From contig CAMLJY010000016.1 of NCBI GenBank assembly GCA_946480465.1, forward strand, positions 38,391-102,390: a stretch of 64,000 bases of DNA, written 5' to 3'. The stretch is from an uncultured Burkholderiales bacterium. Its GTDB lineage: Bacteria > Pseudomonadota > Gammaproteobacteria > Burkholderiales > Burkholderiaceae. Below the pieces are notes generated by a model that was not told where the DNA came from, searched no databases, and worked only from the letters and a program-made list of their open reading frames with translations. A program made the translations under genes and the position numbers. Positions 31,260 through 41,179 of this stretch are shown here, piece after piece. How positions within the stretch are numbered: the stretch's first letter is position 1; each line of letters opens with the position of its first letter.

Positions 31260-32951
31260 TCAGGCGGCGGCAGTCTCCGCGGCCCAGGTCAGGCCGCAGC
31301 GCTGAAGGCCCGACAGCACGGCCTTGATCGATGCGGTCACGATGTTGGCATCGATGCCGACGCCGAACAGCGTGCGAGTGTCGCCGATGCGAAGCTCAAG
31401 GTAGGCGGCCGCCCGCGCCTGCGCCCCGGCACCGATGGCGTGCTCGTGGTAGTCCAGGACGGAGATCGGCGAGCCCGTGGCGCGCTGCAGGCCATCCACG
31501 AAGGCTTCCACCGGCCCCGCGCCCGCGCCTTTGACGAGGCGGGCCCGGCTGCCTTGGCGAAGCGTTGCCTGGAGCTCGACTTTGCCGTCGCTGCGCTCGT
31601 TGATCGACAGGTGGTCGACGATCACGGCCCCCGCGCCGAGCCGGTACTCCCGCTCGAAGATGCCCCAGATGTCCCCGGCGCTCAGCTCCCGGCCCTGCGC
31701 ATCCATCACCGCCTGCACAGACGACGAGAATTCAATCTGCAGGCGCCGCGGCAACTCGAGTCCGTACTCCGATTCCAGCAGGTACGAGATGCCTCCCTTG
31801 CCGGACTGGCTGTTGACGCGGATCACCGCGTCGTAGCTGCGGCCGAGATCCTTCGGATCGATCGGCAGGTACGGCATGTCCCAGACTTCCCCATCACGGC
31901 GAGCGGCGAACGCCTTCTTGATCGCATCTTGGTGCGAACCGGAGAAGGAGGTGTAGACGAGGTCGCCCACGTAGGGATGCCGCGGATGCACCGGCAACTG
32001 GTTGCAGTGCTCGACACAGCGCCGAATCTCGTCGATGTCAGAAAAATCGAGTGCTGGGTGCACCCCTTGGGTGTACAGATTCAGCGCAATGTTGACGAGA
32101 TCGACGTTGCCGGTGCGTTCCCCGTTGCCGAACAGGCAGCCCTCGATGCGGTCGGCACCCGCCATCAGCGCGAACTCGCCCGCGGCCGTACCCGTGCCTC
32201 GGTCGTTGTGCGGATGCACGCACAGCACGATGCTGTCGCGCCGTGCGAGGTTGCGATGCATCCACTCGATCATGTCGGCGAAGATGTTCGGCGTCGAATG
32301 CTCGACCGTCGAGGGCAAGTTGATGATGCATTTCGCCGCCGGCGTCGGTGCCCACACCTCGGTCACCGCGTCGACCACACGCTTGCTGAAAGCCAGTTCT
32401 GTGCCCGAGAACATCTCAGGCGAATACTGAAAGGTCCACTGCGTCTCGGGTTGCTCCGCCGCCAGCTCACGCACCAGCCGAGCGTGTGCCACCGCGAGAT
32501 CGACGATGCCGTCCTCATCCAGGCCCAACACCACGCGCCGCATGACCGGCGCGGTGGCGTTGTACAGGTGCACGATGGCGCGCGGCACGCCCTGCAAGGC
32601 TTCGAACGTGCGCTGGATCAAGTGGTCGCGGGCCTGGGTCAGCACCTGCACCGTGACGTCGGCCGGTATCAGACGCTGTTCGATCAACATGCGAACGAAG
32701 TCGAAATCGGCCTGCGACGCCGACGGAAACCCGATCTCGATCTCCTTGAAGCCGATGCGCACGAGCGTCTCGAACATGCGCAGCTTGCGGCCCGGGTCCA
32801 TCGGTTCGATCAACGCCTGATTGCCGTCGCGCAGGTCCACGCTGCACCACTGGGGCGGAGCGCTCAGCACGGCATCCGGCCAGGTGCGGTCGGACAAGCG
32901 TACCGGGGCGAATGCGCGGTACTTGGTCGCGGGGTTGTCGAGCATGGGCAT
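31260..32951 (-). CDS. leuA: 2-isopropylmalate synthase, type 2
   Basis: This 563-residue protein is a second 2-isopropylmalate synthase, of the longer type-2 lineage also found in actinobacteria. It opens [20 protein letters not shown], with catalytic [14 protein letters not shown], metal-binding [17 protein letters not shown] and the signature [14 protein letters not shown]. The C-terminal regulatory domain (about 440-560) is complete. GGAGAG lies seven bases upstream of the ATG at 32951. A leucine-rich leader peptide and a terminator hairpin lie upstream (33003-33125), so expression probably responds to leucyl-tRNA charging. The 59-base gap to the type-1 leuA implies cotranscription. Confidence 0.93.
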   Translation of the reverse strand: MPMLDNPATKYRAFAPVRLSDRTWPDAVLSAPPQWCSVDLRDGNQALIEPMDPGRKLRMFETLVRIGFKEIEIGFPSASQADFDFVRMLIEQRLIPADVTVQVLTQARDHLIQRTFEALQGVPRAIVHLYNATAPVMRRVVLGLDEDGIVDLAVAHARLVRELAAEQPETQWTFQYSPEMFSGTELAFSKRVVDAVTEVWAPTPAAKCIINLPSTVEHSTPNIFADMIEWMHRNLARRDSIVLCVHPHNDRGTGTAAGEFALMAGADRIEGCLFGNGERTGNVDLVNIALNLYTQGVHPALDFSDIDEIRRCVEHCNQLPVHPRHPYVGDLVYTSFSGSHQDAIKKAFAARRDGEVWDMPYLPIDPKDLGRSYDAVIRVNSQSGKGGISYLLESEYGLELPRRLQIEFSSSVQAVMDAQGRELSAGDIWGIFEREYRLGAGAVIVDHLSINERSDGKVELQATLRQGSRARLVKGAGAGPVEAFVDGLQRATGSPISVLDYHEHAIGAGAQARAAAYLELRIGDTRTLFGVGIDANIVTASIKAVLSGLQRCGLTWAAETAAA

Positions 32952-33002
32952 GGTTCACTCTCCGTGGGTTTGAGGATGGCCACGCAGCGAACATGCAAAT
33001 GC

Positions 33003-33036
33003 AAAACGGCCCGCTGCGTTGTGCTGGCGGGCCGTT
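33003..33036 (-). terminator. Leucine attenuator terminator hairpin
   Basis: On the minus strand AACGGCCCGC pairs with GCGGGCCGTT over ten bases with a 12-base loop, followed by TT as the stem's own Ts merge into TTTT. It lies 33 bases after the leu leader stop codon and 51 bases before the type-2 leuA start. The short T-tract suggests an incomplete, regulable terminator. Confidence 0.7.
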
Positions 33037-33068
33037 CGATCCGGGGAATAGCTTCAGACGTGGTCGAT

Positions 33069-33125
33069 TCAGCGCGCCAGGGGCACGCCTAGTAGCAGCA
33101 GCGGGGTTGCAGACCGGAACGTCAT
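33069..33125 (-). CDS. leuL: Leucine operon leader peptide
   Basis: This 18-codon open frame reads MTFRSATPLLLLGVPLAR. It has four consecutive leucine codons (CTG CTG CTA CTA), two of them the rare CTA, plus a fifth Leu. It is followed by a terminator hairpin and then the type-2 leuA. This is the classical layout of ribosome-mediated attenuation: stalling at Leu codons when charged tRNA-Leu is scarce would prevent termination. The ribosome site is weak. It begins 25 bases after the pssA stop, so transcripts may come from pssA or a promoter inside its 3' end. I could not define a clear antiterminator pairing. Confidence 0.75.
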   Translation of the reverse strand: MTFRSATPLLLLGVPLAR

Positions 33126-33150
33126 GGGCCGCGATGTTACACGAAGCGCT

Positions 33151-33984
33151 TCAGTGATGAAGCCCCTTTTCGTCCGGCTCGTCAGTCGAGGTCGCGATCA
33201 CGCTGACCGGTTGGCCCTTCATCCGCCGGTAGGCGAACACGACGTAGCCCGACAGTCCATAAGCCACGAACAGGAGGAACAGCATGCCTGGCACGTGCAG
33301 GTTGATCAGCGCGATGAACAGGGCGATCGCGACGATCACGATGAAAGGCACGCTGCGCTTGAAGCTCACGTCCTTGAAGCTGTAGAACGGCACGTTCGTC
33401 ACCATCGTCAGGCCGGCATACAGCGTGATGCCGAACGTGAGCCACACCAGCCAGCCGATCTCGCGAATGCCTTCCCGGAAGCCGGCATCGTCCATGATCC
33501 AGATGAAGCCGGTGACCAGGGCCGCGGCCGCCGGGCTGGGCAGGCCCTGGAAGAAGCGCTTATCGACCACGCCGATGTTGGTGTTGAAGCGCGCCAGCCG
33601 CAGCGCGGCACAGGCACAGTACACGAAGGCCGCGATCCAGCCCGGCTTGCCCAGGCCTTTCAACGCCCATTCGTAGACGATCAGCGCCGGGGCAGCACCG
33701 AAGCTGACCATGTCGGACAGACTGTCCATCTGTTCGCCGAACGCGCTCTGCGTGTTCGTCATGCGGGCGACGCGGCCATCGAGGCTGTCCAGCACCATCG
33801 CGCAGAAGACGCCGATCGCCGCCTGCTCGAAGCGGCCGTTCATCGCCATCACGATGGCGTAGAAGCCGCCGAACAGCGCCGCCAGCGTGAACAGGTTCGG
33901 CAGGATGTAGATGCCCTTGCGGCGCGGCCGCGGAGGCGTATCGACCACGTCAGCGTCGTGCGCGCTGTCTTGAGCATCGTTCAT
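33151..33984 (-). CDS. pssA: CDP-diacylglycerol-serine O-phosphatidyltransferase
   Basis: PssA (277 residues) is an integral membrane enzyme that makes phosphatidylserine, the precursor of phosphatidylethanolamine. The CDP-alcohol phosphotransferase signature is complete: DGRVAR, then eight residues, then G-x3-D-x3-D (GEQMDSLSD). About eight hydrophobic helices follow the first one (YILPNLFTLAALFGGFYAIV). The start at 33984 (MNDAQDS) is preferred; the upstream extension is not family-like. It sits between ilvC, which has its own terminator, and the leu leader, as in other Burkholderiales. Confidence 0.93.
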   Translation of the reverse strand: MNDAQDSAHDADVVDTPPRPRRKGIYILPNLFTLAALFGGFYAIVMAMNGRFEQAAIGVFCAMVLDSLDGRVARMTNTQSAFGEQMDSLSDMVSFGAAPALIVYEWALKGLGKPGWIAAFVYCACAALRLARFNTNIGVVDKRFFQGLPSPAAAALVTGFIWIMDDAGFREGIREIGWLVWLTFGITLYAGLTMVTNVPFYSFKDVSFKRSVPFIVIVAIALFIALINLHVPGMLFLLFVAYGLSGYVVFAYRRMKGQPVSVIATSTDEPDEKGLHH

Positions 33985-34015
33985 GGCGCGCGAGGATACC
34001 CCAGCGTCAGTGATG

Positions 34016-34039
34016 AAAAAGGGCCGCACGCGGCGGCCC
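34016..34039 (-). terminator. Terminator after ilvC
   Basis: On the minus strand the stem GGGCCGC/GCGGCCC is followed by TTTTT. It ends the ilvBHC transcript before pssA. Confidence 0.85.
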
Positions 34040-34060
34040 TCCAGGTGGTCGGCGCGAAGA

Positions 34061-35086
<1,026 letters not shown>

Positions 35087-35114
35087 CTAAAGATGTTGCT
35101 TTGGCGGGATGGGT

Positions 35115-35606
35115 TCAGACGCGGAGGATCCGCTCGCCGCGACCGATCCCGCTGGTGCCGGTGCGCACGGTTTCGAGGATCGCGGTGCGGTCGATCGCCT
35201 CGATGAAGGCGTCGAGCTTGCCGGCGTCCCCGGTCAGTTCGATGGTGTAGCTCTTCTCGGTCACGTCGATGATGCGGCCGCGGAAGATGTCCGCCATGCG
35301 CTTCATCTCCTCGCGCTCCTTGCCGACGGCGCGCACCTTGATGAGCATCAGCTCACGCTCGGTGTAGTGGCCCTCGGTCAGGTCCACGACCTTGACGACC
35401 TCGATGAGCCGGTTCAGGTGCTTGGTGATCTGCTCGATCACGTCGTCGGAGCCGGTGGTGACGATCGTCATGCGCGACAGCGACGCGTCCTCGGTCGGGG
35501 CGACCGTCAGGCTCTCGATGTTGTAGCCGCGGGCGGAGAACAGGGCCACCACGCGGGACAGGGCGCCGGGCTCGTTTTCGAGCAGCACGGCAATGATGTG
35601 TTTCAT
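35115..35606 (-). CDS. ilvH: Acetolactate synthase, small regulatory subunit
   Basis: IlvH (163 residues) is the valine-binding regulatory subunit of acetohydroxyacid synthase. The N-terminal ACT domain begins MKHIIAVLLENEPGALSRVV and includes FSARGYNIESLTVAPTED. The C-terminal domain (about 80-160) with ELMLIKVRAVGKEREE and FRGRIIDVTEKSYTIELTG is complete. It pairs with the IlvB encoded upstream. The 163-base gap between ilvB and ilvH is unusually long and contains repeated hairpins. Confidence 0.96.
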   Translation of the reverse strand: MKHIIAVLLENEPGALSRVVALFSARGYNIESLTVAPTEDASLSRMTIVTTGSDDVIEQITKHLNRLIEVVKVVDLTEGHYTERELMLIKVRAVGKEREEMKRMADIFRGRIIDVTEKSYTIELTGDAGKLDAFIEAIDRTAILETVRTGTSGIGRGERILRV

Positions 35607-35769
35607 GGTCGTTCATCCTGGCGCGCTCTTCCGACCGTCGGCGGTAACCGCCGGCCCTTGGCCACGCCCTCAGAAGCGTTTCAACGAATGGTCCGAAGCG
35701 AGACCGCCGTCGAGCGTCTGGCGCCCGCCACCGCGGTAACGGCAGCGGACCCAAATCACCGTCAGGCGC
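35607..35769 (-). promoter_or_regulatory. Structured ilvB-ilvH intergenic region, possible RNA leader
   Basis: Within 163 bases the octamer GTTACCGC occurs twice on the minus strand (35641-35648 and 35733-35740), each time in a hairpin: CGGCGG-TTA-CCGCCG near ilvH and an eight-base stem CCGCTGCC/GGTGGCGG near ilvB. I recall an ilvH RNA motif described from Betaproteobacteria; whether this is a member was not tested. Confidence 0.45.
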
Positions 35770-37548
35770 TCACAGGTCTTCAGACCCCAGAAGCATCTCG
35801 GTGATGCCCTTGCCCGCCTGGACCATCGGCCAGACGTTCTCAGTCGGATCGGTGCGCACGTCCAGGAAGACGGTCCGGTCCTTCATGCGGATCATCTCCT
35901 TCAAAGCAGGCAGCACCTCGGACGGCTTCTCGATCTTGATGCCGACATGGCCGTAGGCCTCCGCCAGCTTCACGAAGTCGGGCAGCGCATCCATGTAGCT
36001 GTGCGAATAGCGGCCGCCGTAGTCCAGTTGCTGCCACTGCCGCACCATGCCGAGATAGCGGTTGTTCAGCGAGATGATCTTGACGGGCGTCTTGTACTGC
36101 GCGCAGGTCGACAGTTCCTGGATGCACATCTGGATCGAGCCTTCGCCGGTGATGCAGAAGACATCCGAATCCGGCTTGGCGAGCTTGATGCCCATCGCGT
36201 ACGGCAAGCCCACGCCCATCGTGCCCAGGCCGCCGGAGTTGATCCAGCGGCGTGGCTCTTCGAAACGGAAGAACTGCGCGGCCCACATCTGGTGCTGGCC
36301 GACATCGGACGTGACGTAGACATCCTTGCCGCGGGTCAGCTCGCACAAGGTTTCGACCACGTACTGCGGCTTGATCACGTCGTCGCTGCGCTTGTAGGCC
36401 AGGCACTCGCGCTTGCGCCACTCGTTGATCTGGCCCCACCAGGCGGACAGCGCCTGCACGTCGGGCTTGGCCTGCGTCTCGCGCAGGTGGGCGATCATTT
36501 CCTGCAGCACGTCCTTGGTGTCGCCGACGATCGGGATGTCGACCTTGACGCGCTTCGAGATCGAGGACGGGTCGATGTCGACATGGATGATCTTGCGTTC
36601 CACCGAAGCGAAATGCTTCGGGTTGCCGATCACGCGGTCATCGAAGCGGGCTCCGACGGCCAGCAGCACGTCGCAGTGCTGCATCGTCATGTTCGCTTCG
36701 TAGGTGCCGTGCATGCCCAGCATGCCGAGGAACTTCGGATCCGACGCTGGCGTCGCACCCAAGCCCATCAGCGTGTTGGTGCAGGGGAAGCCCAGCAGTT
36801 CGGCCAGTTCGCGCAGTTCAGGTGCCGCGTTGCCCAGGATGACGCCGCCACCGGTGTAGATGTAGGGGCGCTTCGCCGCCAGCAGCAACTGCATGGCCTT
36901 GCGGATCTGCCCACCATGGCCCTTCTTGACCGGGTTATACGACCGCATCTCGATGCGGTCGGGGTAGCTGAACGCGCAGGTCTTCAGCGACACGTCCTTC
37001 GGCACGTCCACCACCACCGGGCCGGGGCGGCCGGTGCGGGCAATGTGGAAGGCCTTCTTCATCGTCGTCGCCAGGTCCCGCACGTCCTTCACCAGGAAGT
37101 TGTGCTTGACGATGGGTCGCGTGATGCCGACGGTGTCGCACTCCTGGAAGGCATCAAGACCGATCGCCGGCGTCGGCACTTGGCCGGTGATGATGACCAT
37201 CGGAATCGAGTCCATGTACGCCGTCGCGATGCCGGTGATGGCATTCGTGACGCCAGGGCCGGACGTGACCAGCGCGACGCCGACCTCGCCGGTTGCCCTC
37301 GCGTAGCCGTCAGCTGCGTGGATAGCAGCCTGCTCGTGGCGGACCAGGACGTGCTCGATGGTCTCCTGCTTGTAGAGCGCGTCGTAGATGTAGAGCACGG
37401 CCCCGCCGGGGTAGCCCCACATGTACTTGACGTTCTCCGCCTGCAGGCAGCGGACCAGGATTTCGGAGCCGTTCAGCTCCGGAGACGGGGAGTTGGGGTG
37501 CGGTTGCGCCGATGCGGCGCGCTTGACTTCCGCGGCAGACATGTCCAT
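35770..37548 (-). CDS. ilvB: Acetolactate synthase, large catalytic subunit
   Basis: IlvB (592 residues) is the thiamine-diphosphate and FAD enzyme forming acetolactate or acetohydroxybutyrate. The catalytic glutamate is Glu72 in VLVRHEQAAIHAADGYAR. The ThDP/Mg motif runs from GEGSIQMCIQEL to LNNRYLGM. The acetolactate synthase signature WINSGGLGTMGVGLPYAMG is present. The first 25 residues are a polar, variable extension. It is the first gene of ilvBHC. A good extended -10 promoter lies about 150 bases upstream (37700-37729), leaving a long leader that holds a four-codon open frame with a strong ribosome site. Confidence 0.97.
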   Translation of the reverse strand: MDMSAAEVKRAASAQPHPNSPSPELNGSEILVRCLQAENVKYMWGYPGGAVLYIYDALYKQETIEHVLVRHEQAAIHAADGYARATGEVGVALVTSGPGVTNAITGIATAYMDSIPMVIITGQVPTPAIGLDAFQECDTVGITRPIVKHNFLVKDVRDLATTMKKAFHIARTGRPGPVVVDVPKDVSLKTCAFSYPDRIEMRSYNPVKKGHGGQIRKAMQLLLAAKRPYIYTGGGVILGNAAPELRELAELLGFPCTNTLMGLGATPASDPKFLGMLGMHGTYEANMTMQHCDVLLAVGARFDDRVIGNPKHFASVERKIIHVDIDPSSISKRVKVDIPIVGDTKDVLQEMIAHLRETQAKPDVQALSAWWGQINEWRKRECLAYKRSDDVIKPQYVVETLCELTRGKDVYVTSDVGQHQMWAAQFFRFEEPRRWINSGGLGTMGVGLPYAMGIKLAKPDSDVFCITGEGSIQMCIQELSTCAQYKTPVKIISLNNRYLGMVRQWQQLDYGGRYSHSYMDALPDFVKLAEAYGHVGIKIEKPSEVLPALKEMIRMKDRTVFLDVRTDPTENVWPMVQAGKGITEMLLGSEDL

Positions 37549-37699
37549 TTCGAACCTTTGGGTTGATCTCTAACGAAAAACCATCGGTGCCCCTCCTCGC
37601 GCCCTCGTGAGGCGGATTCAGGACCTGCGCGATCAAAAACTTGGGGCCGCCGGGGTCGGCAAGCCAGCTTGAGACCAGGGTCGCTTTGTGCGAAGCAGC

Positions 37700-37729
37700 A
37701 TTATCACACCACTTGCGCGCCTCGCCGAA
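37700..37729 (-). promoter_or_regulatory. Candidate sigma-70 promoter of ilvBHC
   Basis: On the minus strand an extended -10 box TGTGATAAT is preceded, 18 bases upstream, by a weak -35 TTCGGC. It would give a leader of roughly 145 bases before ilvB. Confidence 0.5.
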
Positions 37730-37814
37730 CCTCGATTCGAACGGAATACGCCAGGTGCCATAATCCGCGCCGCCTTTTGCCGGCATCCAACCCACCCCGG
37801 AGCCGGCCGCCCCC

Positions 37815-38384
37815 TTGGCCACCGACAAAGAACTCTCTGACTTCCTGCGCAGCGTCGAGAAGCGCGCATTCAAGCGCACGGTCTACGCCGTTCGCGATGA
37901 CGATGCCGCCCTGGACATCGTGCAGGATTCCATGATCCGGCTGGCCGAGAAATACGCGGACCGCCCCCCCGCAGAGTTGCCGCTGCTATTCCAGCGCATC
38001 TTGTCGAACGCGACGATGGACTGGTTCCGGCGCCTGCGGGTACGCAATGCCGTGATGCAGAACCTGTCTGACTTCGAGTCCGACAGCGAGGACGGCGGCG
38101 ACTTCGATCTGCTGGAGAGCCTCGAGTCCGCCGACGGCCAGCTCGGCGCCGAAAGCGCGGCCGACTCAGTGTCGCGGGAACAGATACTTCGATCGATCGA
38201 GACCGAGATCGGCCAGCTCCCGGCGCGTCAACGGGAGGCGTTTCTACTTCGTTACTGGGAGGAGCTCGATGTGGCGGAAACAGCAATGGTGATGGGCTGC
38301 TCGGAGGGCAGCGTGAAGACTCATTGCTCCAGGGCAGTTCACGCCTTGGCCAAGGCCTTGCGAGCCAAGGGAATCGCACCATGA
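37815..38384 (+). CDS. ECF-type RNA polymerase sigma factor
   Basis: This 189-residue protein has sigma region 2 (about residues 15-80: AALDIVQDSMIRLAEKY, then LPLLFQRILSNATMDWFRR) and region 4 (about 130-185: LPARQREAFLLRYWEELDVAETA with a helix-turn-helix ending GCSEGSVKTHCSRAVHAL). An acidic linker (about 85-115) joins them. The start is TTG at 37815, the only start that keeps the full region 2. Its stop overlaps the DUF3619 start (ATGA), followed by DUF3106 and RDD genes. That arrangement suggests a membrane-linked signalling unit. The promoters it recognises are unknown. Confidence 0.88.
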   Translation: MATDKELSDFLRSVEKRAFKRTVYAVRDDDAALDIVQDSMIRLAEKYADRPPAELPLLFQRILSNATMDWFRRLRVRNAVMQNLSDFESDSEDGGDFDLLESLESADGQLGAESAADSVSREQILRSIETEIGQLPARQREAFLLRYWEELDVAETAMVMGCSEGSVKTHCSRAVHALAKALRAKGIAP

Positions 38385-38824
38385 GAGATACAGTCACGCC
38401 CTTCGCCACCCTGGCGCGCCAGCAGGAGGCCATCGAAGCGCGCGTCGCGTTGCGCTTGGCGGGCGCGTTGAGCGAATCTGCCCAGCAGCTGCCACACGAC
38501 ATCTCCGAGCGCCTGCGAGTCGCCCGGCACCGCGCGGTGGAGCGTGCCGCGGCGGCTCGCCGGACCTCGGTTCCGATCGTCCTGGAGCAGGCAGGCGGCA
38601 CGTCCGTGATGGGCTGGACCCCCCCGGTGTGGTTGCGTCTGGCATCGCTCATGCCCCTGGCTGTATTGCTGGCCGGGCTGGTCCTCATTCAGCAGTACCA
38701 TGATCATGAGCAGATTGTCGTGGCCGCAGAGATCGATGCCGCCCTGCTCACTGATGAATTGCCCCCGACCGCCTATGGCGACCCCGGCTTTGCCGAGTAC
38801 CTCCGCTCAGACCCGACGCCTTGA
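38381..38824 (+). CDS. DUF3619 single-pass membrane protein (candidate anti-sigma factor)
   Basis: This 147-residue protein has a charged, helical N-terminal part (about residues 1-75, probably cytoplasmic), one transmembrane helix (about 83-105, LRLASLMPLAVLLAGLVLI) and a short acidic C-terminal tail ending DPTP. Its ATG overlaps the stop of the sigma factor gene. Size, topology and coupling resemble anti-sigma factors such as RseA, but I see no known anti-sigma domain; DUF3619 has no established role. Anti-sigma function is inference from context. Confidence 0.75.
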   Translation: MRDTVTPFATLARQQEAIEARVALRLAGALSESAQQLPHDISERLRVARHRAVERAAAARRTSVPIVLEQAGGTSVMGWTPPVWLRLASLMPLAVLLAGLVLIQQYHDHEQIVVAAEIDAALLTDELPPTAYGDPGFAEYLRSDPTP

Positions 38825-38834
38825 GGCCGCCGGC

Positions 38835-39623
38835 ATGCGCGCACGCCCGGCGACCGTCAGCGCCGCGCTGATCGTCAGTGCGGTTTGCATTCTTGCGGCG
38901 TCAGAGACAGCCAGTGGCCAATCGGCAGCCACGCCGGCAAAGCCAGGAGCCTCCGTACCGTCAAAGGCGGCGGCCCATGCAGGCCTCATGTGGGGCAGTC
39001 TGACTCCGGCTCAGCGGCACGCGCTCGCGCCCCTGGAAAGGGAGTGGCCGAACATCGATACGGCGCGCCAGGCCAAGTGGCTCGAAATCGCGAACCGCCT
39101 GCCTTCGATGCCCGCAGACGAACAAAAGCGGATGCAGAACCGAATGTCGGAGTGGGCGCGCCTCACGCCCGACGAGCGCGGGCGGGCGCGCATGTCATTC
39201 CAGGAAGCGAAGCAGCTCAGCCCGCAGGAGCGTCAGGCGCGCTGGGAGGCATACAAGGCACTGCCGGAGGAAGATCGCAAGGCGCTCGCCAATCGGGCAA
39301 AGGACAAGCGTGAGCGCAAGATCGCCCCCGCCGCCAGCGCGCCGTTGAGCGCCGTCCCAAAGCAAACGCCGCCGGCAGGCGCCTCGGGGCCGGCAGTCAC
39401 GATCAAGCCGATCGCACCAACCGTCGTGCAAGCCAAGCCTGGCGTGACCACCACCCTGATGACGAAGAAGCCGTCACCGCCCGCGCACCAGAAGCCCGGC
39501 CAGCCCAAGATCGAAGCACAGCCGGACAAGGTGGACCGCACGACGCTGCTGCCGCAGCGTGGCCCGCAAGGCTCCGGCGCCCGTGCCGCAACGCCGGCCT
39601 CCGCCGCCGCGAGCAAGGGATGA
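38835..39623 (+). CDS. DUF3106 exported protein with L[TS]Px[QE]R repeats
   Basis: This 262-residue protein has a signal peptide (about residues 1-29, ending ASG-QS). A helical region (about 45-160) contains the repeated motif LTPAQRHAL, LTPDERGRA, LSPQERQAR and LPEEDRKAL, each roughly 16-40 residues apart. The rest is a low-complexity Pro/Ala/Lys tail. The repeats recall the LTxxQ motifs of the periplasmic stress proteins Spy and CpxP. I start it at 38835 because a signal peptide follows directly; in-frame starts as early as 38700 overlap DUF3619. It overlaps the RDD gene by four bases. A periplasmic sensor for the adjacent sigma factor is a possibility, not a finding. Confidence 0.75.
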   Translation: MRARPATVSAALIVSAVCILAASETASGQSAATPAKPGASVPSKAAAHAGLMWGSLTPAQRHALAPLEREWPNIDTARQAKWLEIANRLPSMPADEQKRMQNRMSEWARLTPDERGRARMSFQEAKQLSPQERQARWEAYKALPEEDRKALANRAKDKRERKIAPAASAPLSAVPKQTPPAGASGPAVTIKPIAPTVVQAKPGVTTTLMTKKPSPPAHQKPGQPKIEAQPDKVDRTTLLPQRGPQGSGARAATPASAAASKG

Positions 39624-40180
39624 CGGCCCCTGACGCTGCCTCGCCAGGGGCTCCCAGCGCACCCCTCGCCGATCCGCCGCCTTCGGTGCTGCGGCGGCTG
39701 GCCTGTTTCGTCTATGAAGGCATCCTGCTCTTCGGTGTGCTGATGATCTCGGCCTACCTCTACTCCAGTCTGACGCAGCAGCGTCACGCCCTGGAGGGAA
39801 GGCATGGCCTGATGGCATTCCTCTTCGTGATCCTGGCGGTCTACTTCACGTGGTTCTGGGCCAATGGCGGACAGACGGTGGCGATGAAGGCCTGGCACAT
39901 CCGACTGGTCGACGTTCGAGGAATGCCGGTGACGCAAGGTCGCGCGTTCATGCGCTACCTCGCGGCCTGGATGTGGTTGATGCCCGCCCTGATTGGAGCG
40001 GGCCTCTCTGGATTGCACGACGCTCGCGCCTTCGGCTTGCTTGCCGCAGGGGTCGCCGCCTACGCCGCCCTCGCACGGCTCCGACCGGACCGCCAGTTCT
40101 GGCATGACGCCCTGTGCGGAACACGTCTGGTCACATGGCGCCCGCCGGCCAGGCAATCGCACCGAATCCGCACCTCCTGA
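39620..40180 (+). CDS. RDD-domain integral membrane protein
   Basis: This 186-residue protein has the RDD fold: [20 protein letters not shown] as first helix, a second helix ([17 protein letters not shown]), the conserved [17 protein letters not shown] turn, then two more helices and the ending [22 protein letters not shown] proteins are small polytopic membrane proteins, some thought to be transporters; the function here is unknown. Its ATG overlaps the DUF3106 stop, making it the fourth coupled gene of the sigma module. Confidence 0.85.
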   Translation: MTAPDAASPGAPSAPLADPPPSVLRRLACFVYEGILLFGVLMISAYLYSSLTQQRHALEGRHGLMAFLFVILAVYFTWFWANGGQTVAMKAWHIRLVDVRGMPVTQGRAFMRYLAAWMWLMPALIGAGLSGLHDARAFGLLAAGVAAYAALARLRPDRQFWHDALCGTRLVTWRPPARQSHRIRTS

Positions 40181-40182
40181 CG

Positions 40183-40782
40183 ATGACCATCCGCGCCCTC
40201 CGACCGTTCTCGCTGTGTGTCTACTGCGGATCGCGCGCAGGCGGGCATTCCGCGCACGGGGAGGCGGCGCGACAACTGGGCACGGCGATAGGCCGACGAG
40301 GTTGGCGGATGATCTACGGGGGCGGGCGTGTCGGCTTGATGGGCGCTGTGGCCGATGCCGCACTCGCTGCAGGTGCCAGCGTGATCGGGGTGATCCCGGA
40401 ATCGCCGATGCGCCTCGAGGTGGGGCATCCTGGCCTCACCGAACTGCTCGTGGTGCGGACCATGCACGAGCGCAAGCAGGCGATGGCGGAGCGCGCGGAT
40501 GCATTCGTCGCGCTGCCGGGCGGAATCGGGACCTTCGAGGAGTTGTTTGAGGTCTGGACCTGGCGGCATCTCGGCTACCACCAGAATCCGATCGGCCTGC
40601 TGGATGTCAACGGCTACTACGACCCGCTGATGTCATTTCTGGATCGCACCGTCGCGGAGGGCTTCGTGAACGAAGCGCAGATGTCGATGCTGATGCGGCA
40701 CGACAACCCGGCCGCGCTGCTCGATGGGCTGGAGGCCGCCGCCCGCACTGCCCGCCGTTCGCCGGACCTGGACCGCATCTAG
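40183..40782 (+). CDS. LOG-family (TIGR00730) nucleotide 5'-monophosphate phosphoribohydrolase
   Basis: This 199-residue protein belongs to the lysine-decarboxylase-like LOG family, whose members cleave cytokinin riboside 5'-monophosphates or purine nucleotides such as AMP. The diagnostic motifs are [19 protein letters not shown] near residue 45 and [17 protein letters not shown] near residue 110. The start at 40183 is two bases after the RDD stop codon, so it is probably cotranscribed with the sigma module. The true substrate in this organism is unknown. Older databases call it a lysine decarboxylase, which is incorrect for this family. Confidence 0.9.
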   Translation: MTIRALRPFSLCVYCGSRAGGHSAHGEAARQLGTAIGRRGWRMIYGGGRVGLMGAVADAALAAGASVIGVIPESPMRLEVGHPGLTELLVVRTMHERKQAMAERADAFVALPGGIGTFEELFEVWTWRHLGYHQNPIGLLDVNGYYDPLMSFLDRTVAEGFVNEAQMSMLMRHDNPAALLDGLEAAARTARRSPDLDRI

Positions 40783-40807
40783 CAACCGCGGCCCGGGTGC
40801 GGGTGCC

Positions 40808-41179
<372 letters not shown>

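Noticed and set aside
37619..37703. Leader peptide MLLRTKRPWSQ... upstream of ilvB
   Set aside because: Its ATG overlaps the predicted -10 box, so it would not be transcribed, and it has no Ile/Val/Leu run.
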